Assembly: GCF_000422485.1 (NCBI RefSeq)
Contig: NZ_KE383862.1
Location: forward strand, 847-64,846
Source: Paenibacillus pasadenensis DSM 19293
Lineage (GTDB): Bacteria > Bacillota > Bacilli > Paenibacillales > Paenibacillaceae
DNA: 64,000 bases
Direction: 5' to 3'
A model generated the notes under the pieces. It saw nothing but the letters and a program-made list of their open reading frames with translations. It was not told the DNA's origin and did no database searches. Position numbers and translations under genes: made by a program. Positions 33,899-42,901 of this stretch are shown here, piece by piece. Each line of letters opens with the position of its first letter. The stretch's first letter is position 1.

Positions 33899-35281
33899 CT
33901 AGACGATGACGGTCAGCACCGCGGCGAGCGCGAATACGACGACCGTCTTGATGATCGTGATGGCGAAAATGTCCTTGTACGACTGGCGATGCGTCAAGCC
34001 GGTAATCGCGAGCAGCGTGATAACGGCGCCGTTATGCGGCAGCGTGTCCATGCCTCCGGACGCCATCGAGGCGATCCGGTGCAGCAGCTCGGGGCTGATG
34101 CCCATCGCGTTCGCCGCATCGAGATACGTCTTGCTCATGACCTCCAGCGCGATCGACAGGCCGCCGGAGGCGGAGCCGGTGATGCCGGCGAGCAGGTTGA
34201 CCGAGACGGCTTCCGACAGCAGCGGCGCCCCGTTCATGCTGTGGATGCCGTTCTGGATCGCCTGGAAGCCGGGCAGCGTCTTGACGACGTTGCCGAAGCC
34301 GACCTCGGAGGCGGTGTTGAAGATCGCCAGCAGCGCGCCCATCGCGCCTGCCGTCAGGCCGGCGGCGAGCTTGCCCTTCACCTGGCGGACGTTGATGCAA
34401 AGCGCGGCGATGACGCCGACCGTCAGCGCGATGATGAGCGCCCAGATCGAGGAGACGGACTTGACGTTCGCGATGTTGAACGACTGGAGCAGCTCCTCGT
34501 CATACCACGTCGTGACGGTCAGCGCGCCGCGGCTCAGCAGGAAGTTCAGCACCAGCACGAGCGCCAGCGGCAGCAGCGCCAGCCACAGCTTCGGATAGTT
34601 CGTCTCCTCCGCCGCCTCGGGCTCGTTCTTGTGGTTGTCGCCGTAGCCCTCGCCGGCGAGCTCGGCCTGCTTGCGGCGGCGCTCCAGCCAGTACAGGCCG
34701 GCCGCGAAGATGAGCGCGCCGCCGATGATGCCGACGACCGGAGCCGCATAGGCGTCCGTCCCGAAGTAGGCGGTCGGGATGATGTTCTGGATCTGCGGCG
34801 TGCCGGGCAGCGCGTCCATCGTGAACGTGAACGCGCCGAGCGCGATCGTGCCGGGGATGAGCCGTTTCGGGATGTTGCCTTCCCGGAAGATGGCCGCCGC
34901 GAACGGATACACGGCAAAAGCGACGACGAACAGCGAGACGCCGCCGTACGTCAGCACGGCGCAGGCGAGGACGACCGCCAGCATCGCCCGCTTGCTGCCG
35001 AGCGATCTCACGATCGCGTGGGCGATCGACGAGGCCGCTCCGCTCAGCTCCATCGCCTTGCCGAAGATCGCGCCGAGCAGGAAGACCGGGAAATACGTCT
35101 TGATGTAGCTGGCCGCGTTGGTCATGTACACCTCGGTGTAGCTCGGCAGCAGCGCCTTGCCCGAGATGACGACGGCCAGCAGCGTGAAGATCGGCGCGAA
35201 TACGATGACCGGGAACCCTCGATAGGCGAAAAGCATGAGCAGGCCAAGCGCGAGCAGGATGGCGAAAACTTCTAGGAACAT
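33899..35281 (-). CDS. GntP family permease, probable 3-hydroxybutyrate or related hydroxy-acid transporter
   Basis: A 460-residue membrane protein with about 12-14 helices, GntP/DgoT-like (YGGVSLFVVAFAVYPFAAAI, ALPGTPQIQNIIPTAYFGTD, ASGGMDTLPHNGAVITLLAI). GntP proteins are proton symporters for gluconate and other hydroxy acids; its place as first gene of the ketone-body operon suggests 3-hydroxybutyrate uptake. The ATG at 35281 is 8 bases after AGGAG; an ATG at 35287 is only 2 bases from it. Confidence 0.88.
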   Translation of the reverse strand: MFLEVFAILLALGLLMLFAYRGFPVIVFAPIFTLLAVVISGKALLPSYTEVYMTNAASYIKTYFPVFLLGAIFGKAMELSGAASSIAHAIVRSLGSKRAMLAVVLACAVLTYGGVSLFVVAFAVYPFAAAIFREGNIPKRLIPGTIALGAFTFTMDALPGTPQIQNIIPTAYFGTDAYAAPVVGIIGGALIFAAGLYWLERRRKQAELAGEGYGDNHKNEPEAAEETNYPKLWLALLPLALVLVLNFLLSRGALTVTTWYDEELLQSFNIANVKSVSSIWALIIALTVGVIAALCINVRQVKGKLAAGLTAGAMGALLAIFNTASEVGFGNVVKTLPGFQAIQNGIHSMNGAPLLSEAVSVNLLAGITGSASGGLSIALEVMSKTYLDAANAMGISPELLHRIASMASGGMDTLPHNGAVITLLAITGLTHRQSYKDIFAITIIKTVVVFALAAVLTVIV

Positions 35282-35302
35282 AGACATGGCTCCTCTGCCT
35301 CG

Positions 35303-35345
35303 GGTTGTAAAACGCTTTCATTTCGTTCCGTCTCAGTTTACAACC
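35303..35345 (-). promoter_or_regulatory. cre-like CcpA site inside a GGTTGTAAA/TTTACAACC inverted repeat
   Basis: Arms GGTTGTAAA (35303-35311) and TTTACAACC (35337-35345) form an inverted repeat, a candidate LysR operator between the divergent genes. Within it, read on the minus strand, TGAAAGCGTTTTAC (35307-35320) matches the CcpA cre consensus at 12 of 14 positions. It lies downstream of a possible -10 TAAACT, where bound CcpA would repress the operon. Confidence 0.55.
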
Positions 35346-35418
35346 TGCTCGGCGAAAAGGTAAAATTCAGACATCGAATCATTGCCATTCCATAATTCTA
35401 TGAATGGAGCTATTCGGC

Positions 35419-36309
35419 TTGGAACTTAGACATCTTTCCTACCTGCTGGAGATCGCCAAGCAGCAGAACATGACCAAAGCGGCCGAGACGCTCCATCTGT
35501 CCCAGCCGACGCTCAGCAAGATCGTCCGCTCGGTGGAGGACGAGCTCGGCGCCCCGGTGTTCGACCGCTCCGGCAAGCAGCTCAAGCTGACGGACTCCGG
35601 CGCCGCCGCCATCCGCCAGATCCCCGCCGTGCTGCGCGCCGTGCAGGATCTGCACACCGCCATGGACGACGTCGCGGAGCTCAAGACGGGCAGCATCGCG
35701 ATCGGCCTGCCTCCCGTCATCGGCTCCGTCTTTTTCCCCCGCGTCATTCCTCCCTTTCAACGGGAATTCCCCAATGTGAGCTTCCAGGTGACCGAGGAGG
35801 GCGCGAAGAAGATCGAGTCGCTGCTGCTGAGCGGGGAGCTCGATATCGGGGTCGTCGTCGGCCCTGTGAACGCGCAGGCGTTCCACTCCGTGCCGTTCAT
35901 CCGGCAGCGGCTCGCGCTGCTCGTGCACGAGGCGCATCCGCTCGCCGGCCGGGAAGCCGCGTCGATCCGGGAGCTTGAGCAGGAGCCGTTCATCCTGTTC
36001 TCGTACGGCTTCGCCGTGCGGCAGCTCGTGCTGCGCGCCTGCCAGGCGGCCGGCTACGAGCCGCAGATCCTTCATTCCAGCTCCCAGTGGGACCTCATGG
36101 CGGAGATGGTCGCGGCCGGCGTCGGCATCTCGATCGTGCCCGACGTCATCTGCAGCAAGATCACTGACCCGCGCATCCGCTTCGTGCAGCTGGACGATCC
36201 CGTCATTCCCTGGCAGCTGGACGTCATCTGGCCGAGGGACAATTACGTGCCCCATTCCGTGCGTTCGTTCATTAAGTTCATTCGATTGTCGGAAGGAATG
36301 AAAGAGTGA
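35419..36309 (+). CDS. LysR family transcriptional regulator
   Basis: A LysR regulator of about 296 residues, divergent from the 3-hydroxybutyrate operon and likely its activator. The winged helix is at the N-terminus (ELRHLSYLLEIAKQQNMTKA, AAETLHLSQPTLSKIVRSVE), and the effector-binding domain starts near residue 87 (GSIAIGLPPVIGSVFFPRVI). The TTG at 35419 was chosen because GGAG is 9 bases upstream and the protein then begins MELRHL, the usual family start; ATG at 35404 has no ribosome binding site. Confidence 0.9.
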   Translation: MELRHLSYLLEIAKQQNMTKAAETLHLSQPTLSKIVRSVEDELGAPVFDRSGKQLKLTDSGAAAIRQIPAVLRAVQDLHTAMDDVAELKTGSIAIGLPPVIGSVFFPRVIPPFQREFPNVSFQVTEEGAKKIESLLLSGELDIGVVVGPVNAQAFHSVPFIRQRLALLVHEAHPLAGREAASIRELEQEPFILFSYGFAVRQLVLRACQAAGYEPQILHSSSQWDLMAEMVAAGVGISIVPDVICSKITDPRIRFVQLDDPVIPWQLDVIWPRDNYVPHSVRSFIKFIRLSEGMKE

Positions 36310-36411
36310 ATCGGAGGCCCCGCAACCGGGAAAGATGACCAAAAGCGTGTCGAGCCGGCCACAATTGGCGGCGGAATGCGATGATTTTTCGAGGAAGCGA
36401 GGGATGTCTAC

Positions 36412-36459
36412 TTGACAGTCATTCTCAACAAAATTAATATTAGATTGTAATCATTATAA
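36412..36459 (+). promoter_or_regulatory. Sigma-A promoter and PerR box of ahpCF
   Basis: TTGACA (36412-36417) and TAATAT (36435-36440) have 17-base spacing. TTGTAATCATTATAA (36445-36459) matches the 15-base PerR box TTATAATNATTATAA at all but one specified position and covers the start of transcription. This predicts peroxide-inducible derepression. Confidence 0.85.
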
Positions 36460-36484
36460 AAACACTCCAAGGAGGAACCATATC

Positions 36485-37048
36485 ATGTCCCTGATCGGAA
36501 CTGAAGTAAAACCTTTTAGCGCGAAAGCGTACCAGAACGGCAATTTCATCGACGTAACGGAGCAGAACTTCAAAGGCAAATGGAGCGTCGTCTGCTTCTA
36601 CCCGGCCGACTTCACCTTCGTATGCCCGACCGAGCTCGGCGACCTGCAAGACCAATATGAAACGCTGAAATCGCTCGGCGTGGAAGTATATTCCGTCTCG
36701 ACCGACACGCACTTCACGCACAAGGCTTGGCATGACAGCTCCGAGACGATCGGCAAGATCACGTACATCATGATCGGCGATCCGACGCACACGATCTCCC
36801 GCAACTTCGACGTGCTGATCGAAGCGGACGGCCTGGCCGACCGCGGCACGTTCATCATCGATCCGGACGGCGTCATCCAGACGGTCGAGATCAATGCCGG
36901 CGGCATCGGCCGCGACGCGAGCGCGCTCGTCAACAAGATCAAAGCCGCTCAATACGTGCGCAACAATCCAGGCGAAGTCTGCCCTGCGAAATGGCAAGAA
37001 GGCGGCACGACGCTGAAGCCTAGCCTTGACCTCGTAGGCAAGATCTAA
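36485..37048 (+). CDS. ahpC: Alkyl hydroperoxide reductase subunit C (2-Cys peroxiredoxin)
   Basis: A 187-residue typical 2-Cys peroxiredoxin. The peroxidatic Cys47 is in [16 protein letters not shown], and the resolving Cys166 is in GEVCPAKW. Reduces hydrogen peroxide, alkyl peroxides and peroxynitrite in the cytosol, recycled by AhpF. AGGAGG precedes the ATG. First gene of ahpCF, 12 bases ahead of ahpF. Confidence 0.97.
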   Translation: MSLIGTEVKPFSAKAYQNGNFIDVTEQNFKGKWSVVCFYPADFTFVCPTELGDLQDQYETLKSLGVEVYSVSTDTHFTHKAWHDSSETIGKITYIMIGDPTHTISRNFDVLIEADGLADRGTFIIDPDGVIQTVEINAGGIGRDASALVNKIKAAQYVRNNPGEVCPAKWQEGGTTLKPSLDLVGKI

Positions 37049-37060
37049 GGGGCATTTCCA

Positions 37061-38590
37061 ATGGTACTTGACGGAGATATCAAGGCACAGCTAGCCCAAT
37101 ACATGGGACTCATGGAAGGCGACGTGCATATCCAGGTCAGCGCGGGCACCGACGCGGTGTCGCAGGACATGCTCGGCCTGATGGACGAGATCGTCGCCAT
37201 GAGCCCCCGCATCCGGGTGGAAAAAGCGGAGCTGCCGCGCACGCCGAGCTTCAGCGTGAACCGCCCGGGCGAGGATACGGGAATCGTCTTTGCCGGCATC
37301 CCGCTCGGCCATGAATTCACGTCCTTCGTGCTGGCGCTGCTGCAAGTCAGCGGCCGCGCGCCGAAGGTCGACCAGAGCGTCATCGATCTGATCAAGGGCA
37401 TCAAGGGCGAGTACAAGTTCGAGACGTTCGTCAGCCTGAGCTGCCACAACTGTCCGGATGTCGTCCAAGCCCTCAACGTCATGAGCGTGCTCAATCCGGG
37501 CATCTCGCATACGATGATCGACGGCGCGGCGTTCAAGGATGAAGCGGAGGAGCGCGGCGTCATGGCCGTGCCGTCCGTCTACCTGAACGGCGAGGCGTTC
37601 GGCGGCGGCCGGATGTCGATCGAGGAGATTCTGGCCAAGATCGTCGAAGCTCCGAGCGCGGAGGAATTCAACGGCAAGGAGCCGTTCGACGTGCTCGTCG
37701 TCGGCGGCGGCCCGGCCGGCGCAAGCTCCGCGATCTATGCGGCCCGCAAAGGCATCCGCACCGGCATCGTCGCCGAGCGCTTCGGCGGCCAGATCATGGA
37801 CACGGTCGGCATCGAGAACTTCATCAGCACGAAGTACACCGAAGGTCCGAAGCTGGCCGCGAGCCTCGAGGAGCATGTGAAGGAGTACAACGTCGACATC
37901 ATGAAGCTTCAACGGGCGGTCCGCCTGGAGAAGAAGGATTATGTCGAGGTCGAGCTCGAGAACGGCGCCGTGCTGCGCAGCAAGACGGTCATCCTGTCGA
38001 CCGGAGCGCGCTGGCGCAACGTCGGCGTGCCGGGCGAAGCCGAGTTCAAGAACAAGGGCGTGGCGTACTGCCCGCACTGTGACGGACCTCTGTTCGCCGG
38101 CAAGGATGTCGCGGTCATCGGCGGAGGCAACTCCGGCGTCGAAGCGGCGATCGACCTGGCCGGCATCGTCAAGCATGTGACCGTGCTGGAGTTCAACACC
38201 GAGCTCAAGGCCGACTCCGTGCTGCAGGACCGCCTGTACTCGCTTCCGAACGTCACGGTCATCACGAATGTCGCGACCAAGGAATTCACCGGCACGGACA
38301 AGCTCAGCGGAATCACGTTCACCGACCGCGAGACCGGCGAGGACCGCCACATCGAGCTGCAGGGCGTATTCGTGCAGATCGGCCTCGTGCCGAACACCGA
38401 ATGGCTCGGAGGCGCGGTGGAGCGCAACCGGATGGGCGAGATCATCGTCGACGCGCGCGGCGCGACGTCGCTGCCCGGCGTGTTCGCGGCAGGCGACTGC
38501 ACGAACAGCCCGTTCAAGCAGATCATCATCTCGATGGGCTCGGGCGCGACCGCGGCGCTCGGCGCGTTCGACTATCTGATCCGCAACTAA
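37061..38590 (+). CDS. ahpF: Alkyl hydroperoxide reductase subunit F (NADH:peroxiredoxin reductase)
   Basis: A 509-residue flavoprotein. The N-terminal tandem thioredoxin-like domain carries Cys128-His-Asn-Cys131 (LSCHNCPD). The FAD motif [10 protein letters not shown] starts near residue 210, the redox-active CPHC is in [12 protein letters not shown], and the NADH motif is [12 protein letters not shown]. It passes electrons from NADH to AhpC. AAGGGG is 8 bases before the ATG. Full length for AhpF. Confidence 0.97.
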   Translation: MVLDGDIKAQLAQYMGLMEGDVHIQVSAGTDAVSQDMLGLMDEIVAMSPRIRVEKAELPRTPSFSVNRPGEDTGIVFAGIPLGHEFTSFVLALLQVSGRAPKVDQSVIDLIKGIKGEYKFETFVSLSCHNCPDVVQALNVMSVLNPGISHTMIDGAAFKDEAEERGVMAVPSVYLNGEAFGGGRMSIEEILAKIVEAPSAEEFNGKEPFDVLVVGGGPAGASSAIYAARKGIRTGIVAERFGGQIMDTVGIENFISTKYTEGPKLAASLEEHVKEYNVDIMKLQRAVRLEKKDYVEVELENGAVLRSKTVILSTGARWRNVGVPGEAEFKNKGVAYCPHCDGPLFAGKDVAVIGGGNSGVEAAIDLAGIVKHVTVLEFNTELKADSVLQDRLYSLPNVTVITNVATKEFTGTDKLSGITFTDRETGEDRHIELQGVFVQIGLVPNTEWLGGAVERNRMGEIIVDARGATSLPGVFAAGDCTNSPFKQIIISMGSGATAALGAFDYLIRN

Positions 38591-38594
38591 TAAG

Positions 38595-38656
38595 AACCGT
38601 TTCTCGGCAGAGGGGAGCCTGATCGCTCCTCTCGACCCGGGGAGCGGTTTTTTTTG
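38595..38656 (+). terminator. Terminator of ahpCF
   Basis: Outer arms AACCG and CGGTT enclose an inner GAGGGGAGC/GCTCCTCTC hairpin, and the structure ends in eight T. Confidence 0.75.
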
Positions 38657-39028
38657 TCACGCACGATAAAAGGACAGCACCCAACAGACCCCGTTCCGGT
38701 CGGAGACGATGGCCAGCAGGCCGTTGAACGGAGCCTCGTACAGCTCCGTGACGATCGCCCCGCCGGAAGCGAGGGCTCCATAGACGCGGCGGAACTCCTC
38801 CTCCGTGCCGAGCTTGAGGAAGATCCGGACATAGTCGCCCTTCTGAACCGGCTTCGCCGCTTGAACGTCGGCGAACTTGAGGGCGACTCCATCTACGTGC
38901 AGATCCGCGTTCAGAACCGTTTCTCCCTGCCTTCGCAGAATCTCGACCTCTCCTCCAAAGACGCCTTGATAAAATCGGATTTCCTCCGCGCAATTCTCCA
39001 CGACGACAAACGGAGCTGCAGCCAGCAT
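38657..39028 (-). CDS. VOC family protein (PhnB-like)
   Basis: A 123-residue single VOC domain, PhnB/glyoxalase-like (PFVVVENCAEEIRFYQGVFG, YVRIFLKLGTEEEFRRVY, DRNGVCWVLSF). The start at 39028 gives 9-base spacing to AAGGAGG; ATG at 39034 is too close. It lies 58 bases after a MarR gene in the same direction and is probably co-regulated. Substrate unknown. Confidence 0.8.
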   Translation of the reverse strand: MLAAAPFVVVENCAEEIRFYQGVFGGEVEILRRQGETVLNADLHVDGVALKFADVQAAKPVQKGDYVRIFLKLGTEEEFRRVYGALASGGAIVTELYEAPFNGLLAIVSDRNGVCWVLSFYRA

Positions 39029-39086
39029 CGTCATCCTCCTCCTTGGTTTGAAAAAGCCAGGTTCTTCAGCAGGCGGACCTTAGCCT

Positions 39087-39539
39087 CTACAGCCCGGTCA
39101 AGTTGCCGAGCACCGTCTTCAGCAGACGGATGAACATGGCGTACTCCGCTTCGTCGATGCCTGCGGCGGTCTTGGTCCGAACGCGGTTCAGCGCTTCCTG
39201 GACCTGAGGCACGACCTCTCGTCCCGCCTCCGTCAAATAAAGCAGCTGAAAGCGCTGATCCGCAGGATCCGCTTCCCTTCGGACATACCCTTCCGCCTCG
39301 AGCTTGGCGATCGCCTTGGCCGTCGTCGTCTTGTCGACCAGCAGCTTCTCGCTCAAGGCCTTTTGCGTCAACGGCTCCTGCTGCGCGATCGCCATGAGGA
39401 ACATGTACTGGCCGCTGCCGATGCGATGCGGCGCCAGCTCGGCGGAGATCAGCACCTGCATGTGACGGTAGATCGCCGAGATATAAGGGCCATGCGATTC
39501 CGAGCTGTCCTTGCTTTTGAGCGCCCAGGGCTCGCTCAT
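39087..39539 (-). CDS. MarR family transcriptional regulator
   Basis: A 150-residue MarR protein with the winged helix at about residues 48-100 (LTQKALSEKLLVDKTTTAKA, EGYVRREADPADQRFQLLYL). MarR repressors sense small phenolic compounds or oxidants and usually autoregulate. AAGGGGG lies about 8 bases before the ATG. Upstream is a direct repeat that fits an operator. The adjacent VOC gene is the likely partner. Confidence 0.9.
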   Translation of the reverse strand: MSEPWALKSKDSSESHGPYISAIYRHMQVLISAELAPHRIGSGQYMFLMAIAQQEPLTQKALSEKLLVDKTTTAKAIAKLEAEGYVRREADPADQRFQLLYLTEAGREVVPQVQEALNRVRTKTAAGIDEAEYAMFIRLLKTVLGNLTGL

Positions 39540-39567
39540 GGCAATTCCCCCTTCCCCTCCAGATATG

Positions 39568-39621
39568 ATGCTATTGCAACTAATTGGAGTTTATCTTAGT
39601 TAGAATGCTATTGCAACTAAT
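39568..39621 (-). promoter_or_regulatory. Direct repeat operator in the MarR promoter
   Basis: A 17-base sequence, ATGCTATTGCAACTAAT, occurs identically at 39568-39584 and 39605-39621, 37 bases apart. On the minus strand the upstream copy contains a TTGCAA -35-like element 17 bases before TAAACT. The arrangement fits two sites for the MarR protein. Confidence 0.65.
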
Positions 39622-39688
39622 AAATGGGTTGGCTTGTCCCTTGCAGCCGCCGGCAGCGGCAAGCACGCCGTATCGTCTCTCGGACGAT

Positions 39689-39741
39689 GGAAGCCCAAAT
39701 AGCCGCAGCTCGAATGAGCTGCAGCCTTTTGGGCTGTTTTA
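39689..39741. terminator. Terminator-like hairpin
   Basis: AGCCCAAATAGCCGCAGCTC pairs with GAGCTGCAGCCTTTTGGGCT. The plus-strand side ends in TGTTTTAC, the minus side in TTCC, so it is a weak terminator after the Tet-like gene, located seven bases past its stop. Confidence 0.5.
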
Positions 39742-39747
39742 CGACGA

Positions 39748-41700
39748 TCAAAGCAGATGCATCTTCGCCTCCGCCTCGTCCCAAGGCACGGCGTACCCGC
39801 TGCCTTTGGCGCAAAAGATCGAGGAGGACGTATACAGCGGGTCCGCGTCCTTGCGATACCCTTTCCGCTGGATCACCTCCGGCGTATTGTGGCACTCGTC
39901 GTAGCCTCCGAATACGCAGCGGATGGCGCCCCGCCCATGCGTGAACGAGGCCAGCTCCGCCGCATAGTTCAGAAATGTCGCCACCGGCGCCCGGCCCGTG
40001 ACGACCGCATGCGCGTCCGTCGTCTGCGGCGGATCGAACTGCCCGCTGGCGCGCTGGATATCGGACAGCACCCGTCCCAGCTCGTCCAAGCCGACCTTGA
40101 TCTTGAAGGTGTAAAAAGGCTCCAGCAGCACGTTGTCGGCCTTTTCCAGCCCCTGCCTGAGCGCGCGGAAGGCGGCCTCGCGGAAGTCGCCCCCATGCGT
40201 ATATTCCTTGTGCGCGGCGGCCCGCAGCAGCGTAATCTTGAGGTCGGCGACCGGCATGCCCGTCAGCAGGCCGCGATGCTCCCGCTCGTAGAGATGCGTC
40301 TTCACGAGGTTCTGGTTGCCGACGCTGAATTCGTTCGGATGGCAGACGCTCGCGAACGCGATTCCGCTGCCCCGCTCGCCCGGCTCGAGCCGCAGATGCA
40401 CTTCCGCATAATGCCGAAGCGGCTCGAAATGCCCGTATCCGGTGACCGCGGCGCGGATCGTCTCCTTGTACAGAATTTCCGGGCTGCCGAACGAGACGTC
40501 CATCCCGAACCGCTCCCGCACCACATGCCCCAGCACCTCCAGTTGAATGAGGCCCATCACATGCACATGAATCTCCTGCAGGCTCTCCTCCCAGACGACG
40601 TTCAGCGACGGGTCCTCCGCATTCAGCATCCGAAACGCGCTCAGCACGTCCTTGACGTGAAGCGTCTCCGGGAACGCAACCTTCGTCATCAGCGTCGGCG
40701 CCATCTCGTAGGCCGGCTCGTCCCTGCAAGCGCCGAGTCCTTGGCCGGCCTCGACGGCGGACAGTCCGGTCACGGCGATCAGCTCGCCCGCCTCCGCCTG
40801 CTCGAGCGCATGCGACCGGCTCCCGTTGAACGCCAGCAGGCGCGTCACCTTCTCCTCCTGCCGCTTGCCGCCGCTCTCGTAGGCCAGCTCGTCCCGGACC
40901 CGCAGCGTGCCGGCCAGCAGCTTGATGAAGGTCAGCCGCACGCCGCTTGGATCATGACGGATCTTGGTCACGCGTCCGGCGAACGGCGCCTCCTTGTCAT
41001 AGGCAGCGGTCGTCAAGCCGTGCAGCAGCTCCAGAAATTCGGTTACGCCGATATCCTGCAGCGCGGAGCCGCTCGCGCACGGGAACAGCCTTCCTTCGCG
41101 GACGAGTCCGCGCAGAGCCTCCAGCCAGTAGGCCGGGTCGTCCCGGCCTTCCAGGTACGCCTCCAGCAGCGCCTCGTCCCGCTCGGCCATCCGCTCCCGC
41201 AGCGGCTCTCCGACGATGCCGTGCGCAAAGCTGTCCATGACCGGTACTGCGTCCGGCGTCAGATGCAGGCGGATCTCGTCCAGCGTCGCTTCCGCGTCGG
41301 CGCCGACGCGATCCGTCTTGTTGATGAAAAAGAACGTCGGAACCCGGTGCTTGCGCAGCAGCTGCCATACCGTCTCCGTATGTCCCTGGACTCCCTCCGC
41401 CGCGCTGACGATGACGATCGCGTAGTCCATCGCCAGGACGGCCCGCTCCATCTCCGGCGAGAAGTCGACGTGTCCGGGCGTGTCGATCAGATCATAGGCC
41501 GAGCCCTTGTACGACAGCTGCGCTTGATCGGCAAACACCGTAATGCCCCGCGCGCGTTCGATCTCGTGGCTGTCCAGATAGGCGTCCTTATGGTCGACCC
41601 GTCCGCGCGACCGGATGCTGCCCGCATGGTAAAGCAGCTGCTCCGCAAACGTCGTCTTGCCCGCGTCCACATGGGCGAACAGGCCGATGGTCATCCTCAT
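39748..41700 (-). CDS. Tet(M)-like ribosomal protection GTPase (EF-G family)
   Basis: A 650-residue translational GTPase close in size to Tet(M). G1 is AHVDAGKTT (residues 8-16), the switch I RGITV is at about 52, G3 is DTPGH and G4 is NKTD. EF-G domains II-V follow, ending in the C-terminal SSSIFCAKGSGYAVPWDEAE stretch. Tet(M)-type proteins dislodge tetracycline from the 30S subunit; chromosomal homologues in Bacillales may have other roles. GGAAGGGGG lies 8 bases before the ATG at 41700. It follows the AlkD-like gene by 25 bases, so the two are one operon. Confidence 0.87.
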   Translation of the reverse strand: MRMTIGLFAHVDAGKTTFAEQLLYHAGSIRSRGRVDHKDAYLDSHEIERARGITVFADQAQLSYKGSAYDLIDTPGHVDFSPEMERAVLAMDYAIVIVSAAEGVQGHTETVWQLLRKHRVPTFFFINKTDRVGADAEATLDEIRLHLTPDAVPVMDSFAHGIVGEPLRERMAERDEALLEAYLEGRDDPAYWLEALRGLVREGRLFPCASGSALQDIGVTEFLELLHGLTTAAYDKEAPFAGRVTKIRHDPSGVRLTFIKLLAGTLRVRDELAYESGGKRQEEKVTRLLAFNGSRSHALEQAEAGELIAVTGLSAVEAGQGLGACRDEPAYEMAPTLMTKVAFPETLHVKDVLSAFRMLNAEDPSLNVVWEESLQEIHVHVMGLIQLEVLGHVVRERFGMDVSFGSPEILYKETIRAAVTGYGHFEPLRHYAEVHLRLEPGERGSGIAFASVCHPNEFSVGNQNLVKTHLYEREHRGLLTGMPVADLKITLLRAAAHKEYTHGGDFREAAFRALRQGLEKADNVLLEPFYTFKIKVGLDELGRVLSDIQRASGQFDPPQTTDAHAVVTGRAPVATFLNYAAELASFTHGRGAIRCVFGGYDECHNTPEVIQRKGYRKDADPLYTSSSIFCAKGSGYAVPWDEAEAKMHLL

Positions 41701-41725
41701 GGCGGCATCCCCCTTCCTTATTCGG

Positions 41726-42433
41726 TCAGCAGCGGACATGCTTCCGCTTGAAGCCGATCCGCCCTTTTTCCAGCTGACTTTGAATCTGCTCGGAGGCGTT
41801 CAACAGCTTGCGCTTCGCGCCGCTCCCGCCGATATCCACCGGACCGATCTGCTGCGCGATCCCCACCGCCCGCTCATGCAGCGGCACGTAGGACACGCCG
41901 ACCGTGTACACGAAGTTGTTCATCGAGATCTTCGCCCGCTTGGGCGCGTCGTGGATCGTCCGCTTGGCTTGGTCCAGCAGGCCGGCCAGCTTCTCTTGCG
42001 AAAAGGCGGCGTCCGGACGGTTGCCGAGCAGCCAGCAGTAGCAGCTCCAGCCGGCCGACATGCGCAGCTCGTCGCCGCTCGCGATCCAGCGGTCGGCTAC
42101 CTCCTGCGCGATGTCCGACTCCGCCAGCGTGACCGCGACCACATAGTCCGACAGCATGTAAAAATAAGCCGTCTCGATCCAGCGATCGAAATCGGCTGCC
42201 GACATGGCGTCGGGATCGGCGATGACGCCGGCGAAGTACATGGCGTCATAGTTGCCGGTCGCGTAGAGCTGCTCGGCGAGCGGCTGGTTCCGCTTGATCT
42301 TTCGGTAGAGAGGCTTCATCTCGCCCGTAGCCACGCCGAACAAGGGCTCATGCGCGCCGTTGCCCAGGTACATCTTCTTCAGTCGTTCCTTGCCGAGAGC
42401 TTCGAGCTCGTGCAGGACGGTTTCCAGATCCAT
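41726..42433 (-). CDS. DNA alkylation repair protein (AlkD-like HEAT-repeat family)
   Basis: A 235-residue all-helical protein of the DNA_alkylation family (GVATGEMKPLYRKIKRNQPL, SDIAQEVADRWIASGDELRM, FVYTVGVSYVPLHERA). AlkD members excise alkylated bases without base flipping, but many homologues are uncharacterised and active-site residues cannot be confirmed here. AAAGGAG is 8 bases before the ATG. First gene of the operon with the Tet-like GTPase. Confidence 0.8.
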   Translation of the reverse strand: MDLETVLHELEALGKERLKKMYLGNGAHEPLFGVATGEMKPLYRKIKRNQPLAEQLYATGNYDAMYFAGVIADPDAMSAADFDRWIETAYFYMLSDYVVAVTLAESDIAQEVADRWIASGDELRMSAGWSCYCWLLGNRPDAAFSQEKLAGLLDQAKRTIHDAPKRAKISMNNFVYTVGVSYVPLHERAVGIAQQIGPVDIGGSGAKRKLLNASEQIQSQLEKGRIGFKRKHVRC

Positions 42434-42544
42434 TGGTTTCAGCTCCTTTGCATGGAAATGAACTGGCGATTCCAGCTATAATAAGGCCGTTCCGCTTATT
42501 GTTCGTTCGTTGGTTGCAGTCGATTCGAGAGGAGGCAGGCAGAG

Positions 42545-42877
42545 ATGCCGCAATTGATTTTCAGAGGAATTCCAGCCGAGGGCATACGCGCGATCAGCAT
42601 CCCTCTCGTAGAGGAGATGGCGGCGATATGCCGATGCGGCACCGATAATTTCACCTTGGAGTGCCTGCATGTCACGGCGATCTTCGACGGGAAATATACC
42701 GATTCCTACCCGTTCATCGATGTATGGTGGTTCGAGCGCGGGGACGAGATTCGAGACAAGATGGCCGAGGCGATCGACAGGCATGTCCGCTCGCTCGGCA
42801 TCCCCGATCTGGAAATTTCCTTCCGGGTCGGCCGGGAGGACAATTTCTACATGAACGGCCGCCGGTACGGCTCCTAA
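42545..42877 (+). CDS. DUF1904 family protein
   Basis: A 110-residue protein with the DUF1904 pattern: a MPQLIFRGI start, FDGKYTDSYPFIDVWWFERG in the centre and REDNFYMNG at the end. It has the size and strand order of a tautomerase-like fold, but function is unknown. GGAGG precedes the ATG by 9 bases. Stands alone, divergent from the AlkD-like gene. Confidence 0.8.
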   Translation: MPQLIFRGIPAEGIRAISIPLVEEMAAICRCGTDNFTLECLHVTAIFDGKYTDSYPFIDVWWFERGDEIRDKMAEAIDRHVRSLGIPDLEISFRVGREDNFYMNGRRYGS

Positions 42878-42891
42878 AAAGGAGCCGTACG
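42865..42891. terminator. Hairpin between convergent genes
   Basis: GTACGGCTCC and GGAGCCGTAC pair around a six-base loop that contains the DUF1904 stop codon. There is no clear U-tract on the plus strand, so termination strength is uncertain. Confidence 0.45.
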
Positions 42892-42901
42892 CGTACGGCA
42901 A

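Noticed and set aside
39757-41751. A 664-codon plus-strand frame opposite the Tet-like GTPase
   Set aside because: Antisense shadow; the opposite strand encodes all GTPase motifs.
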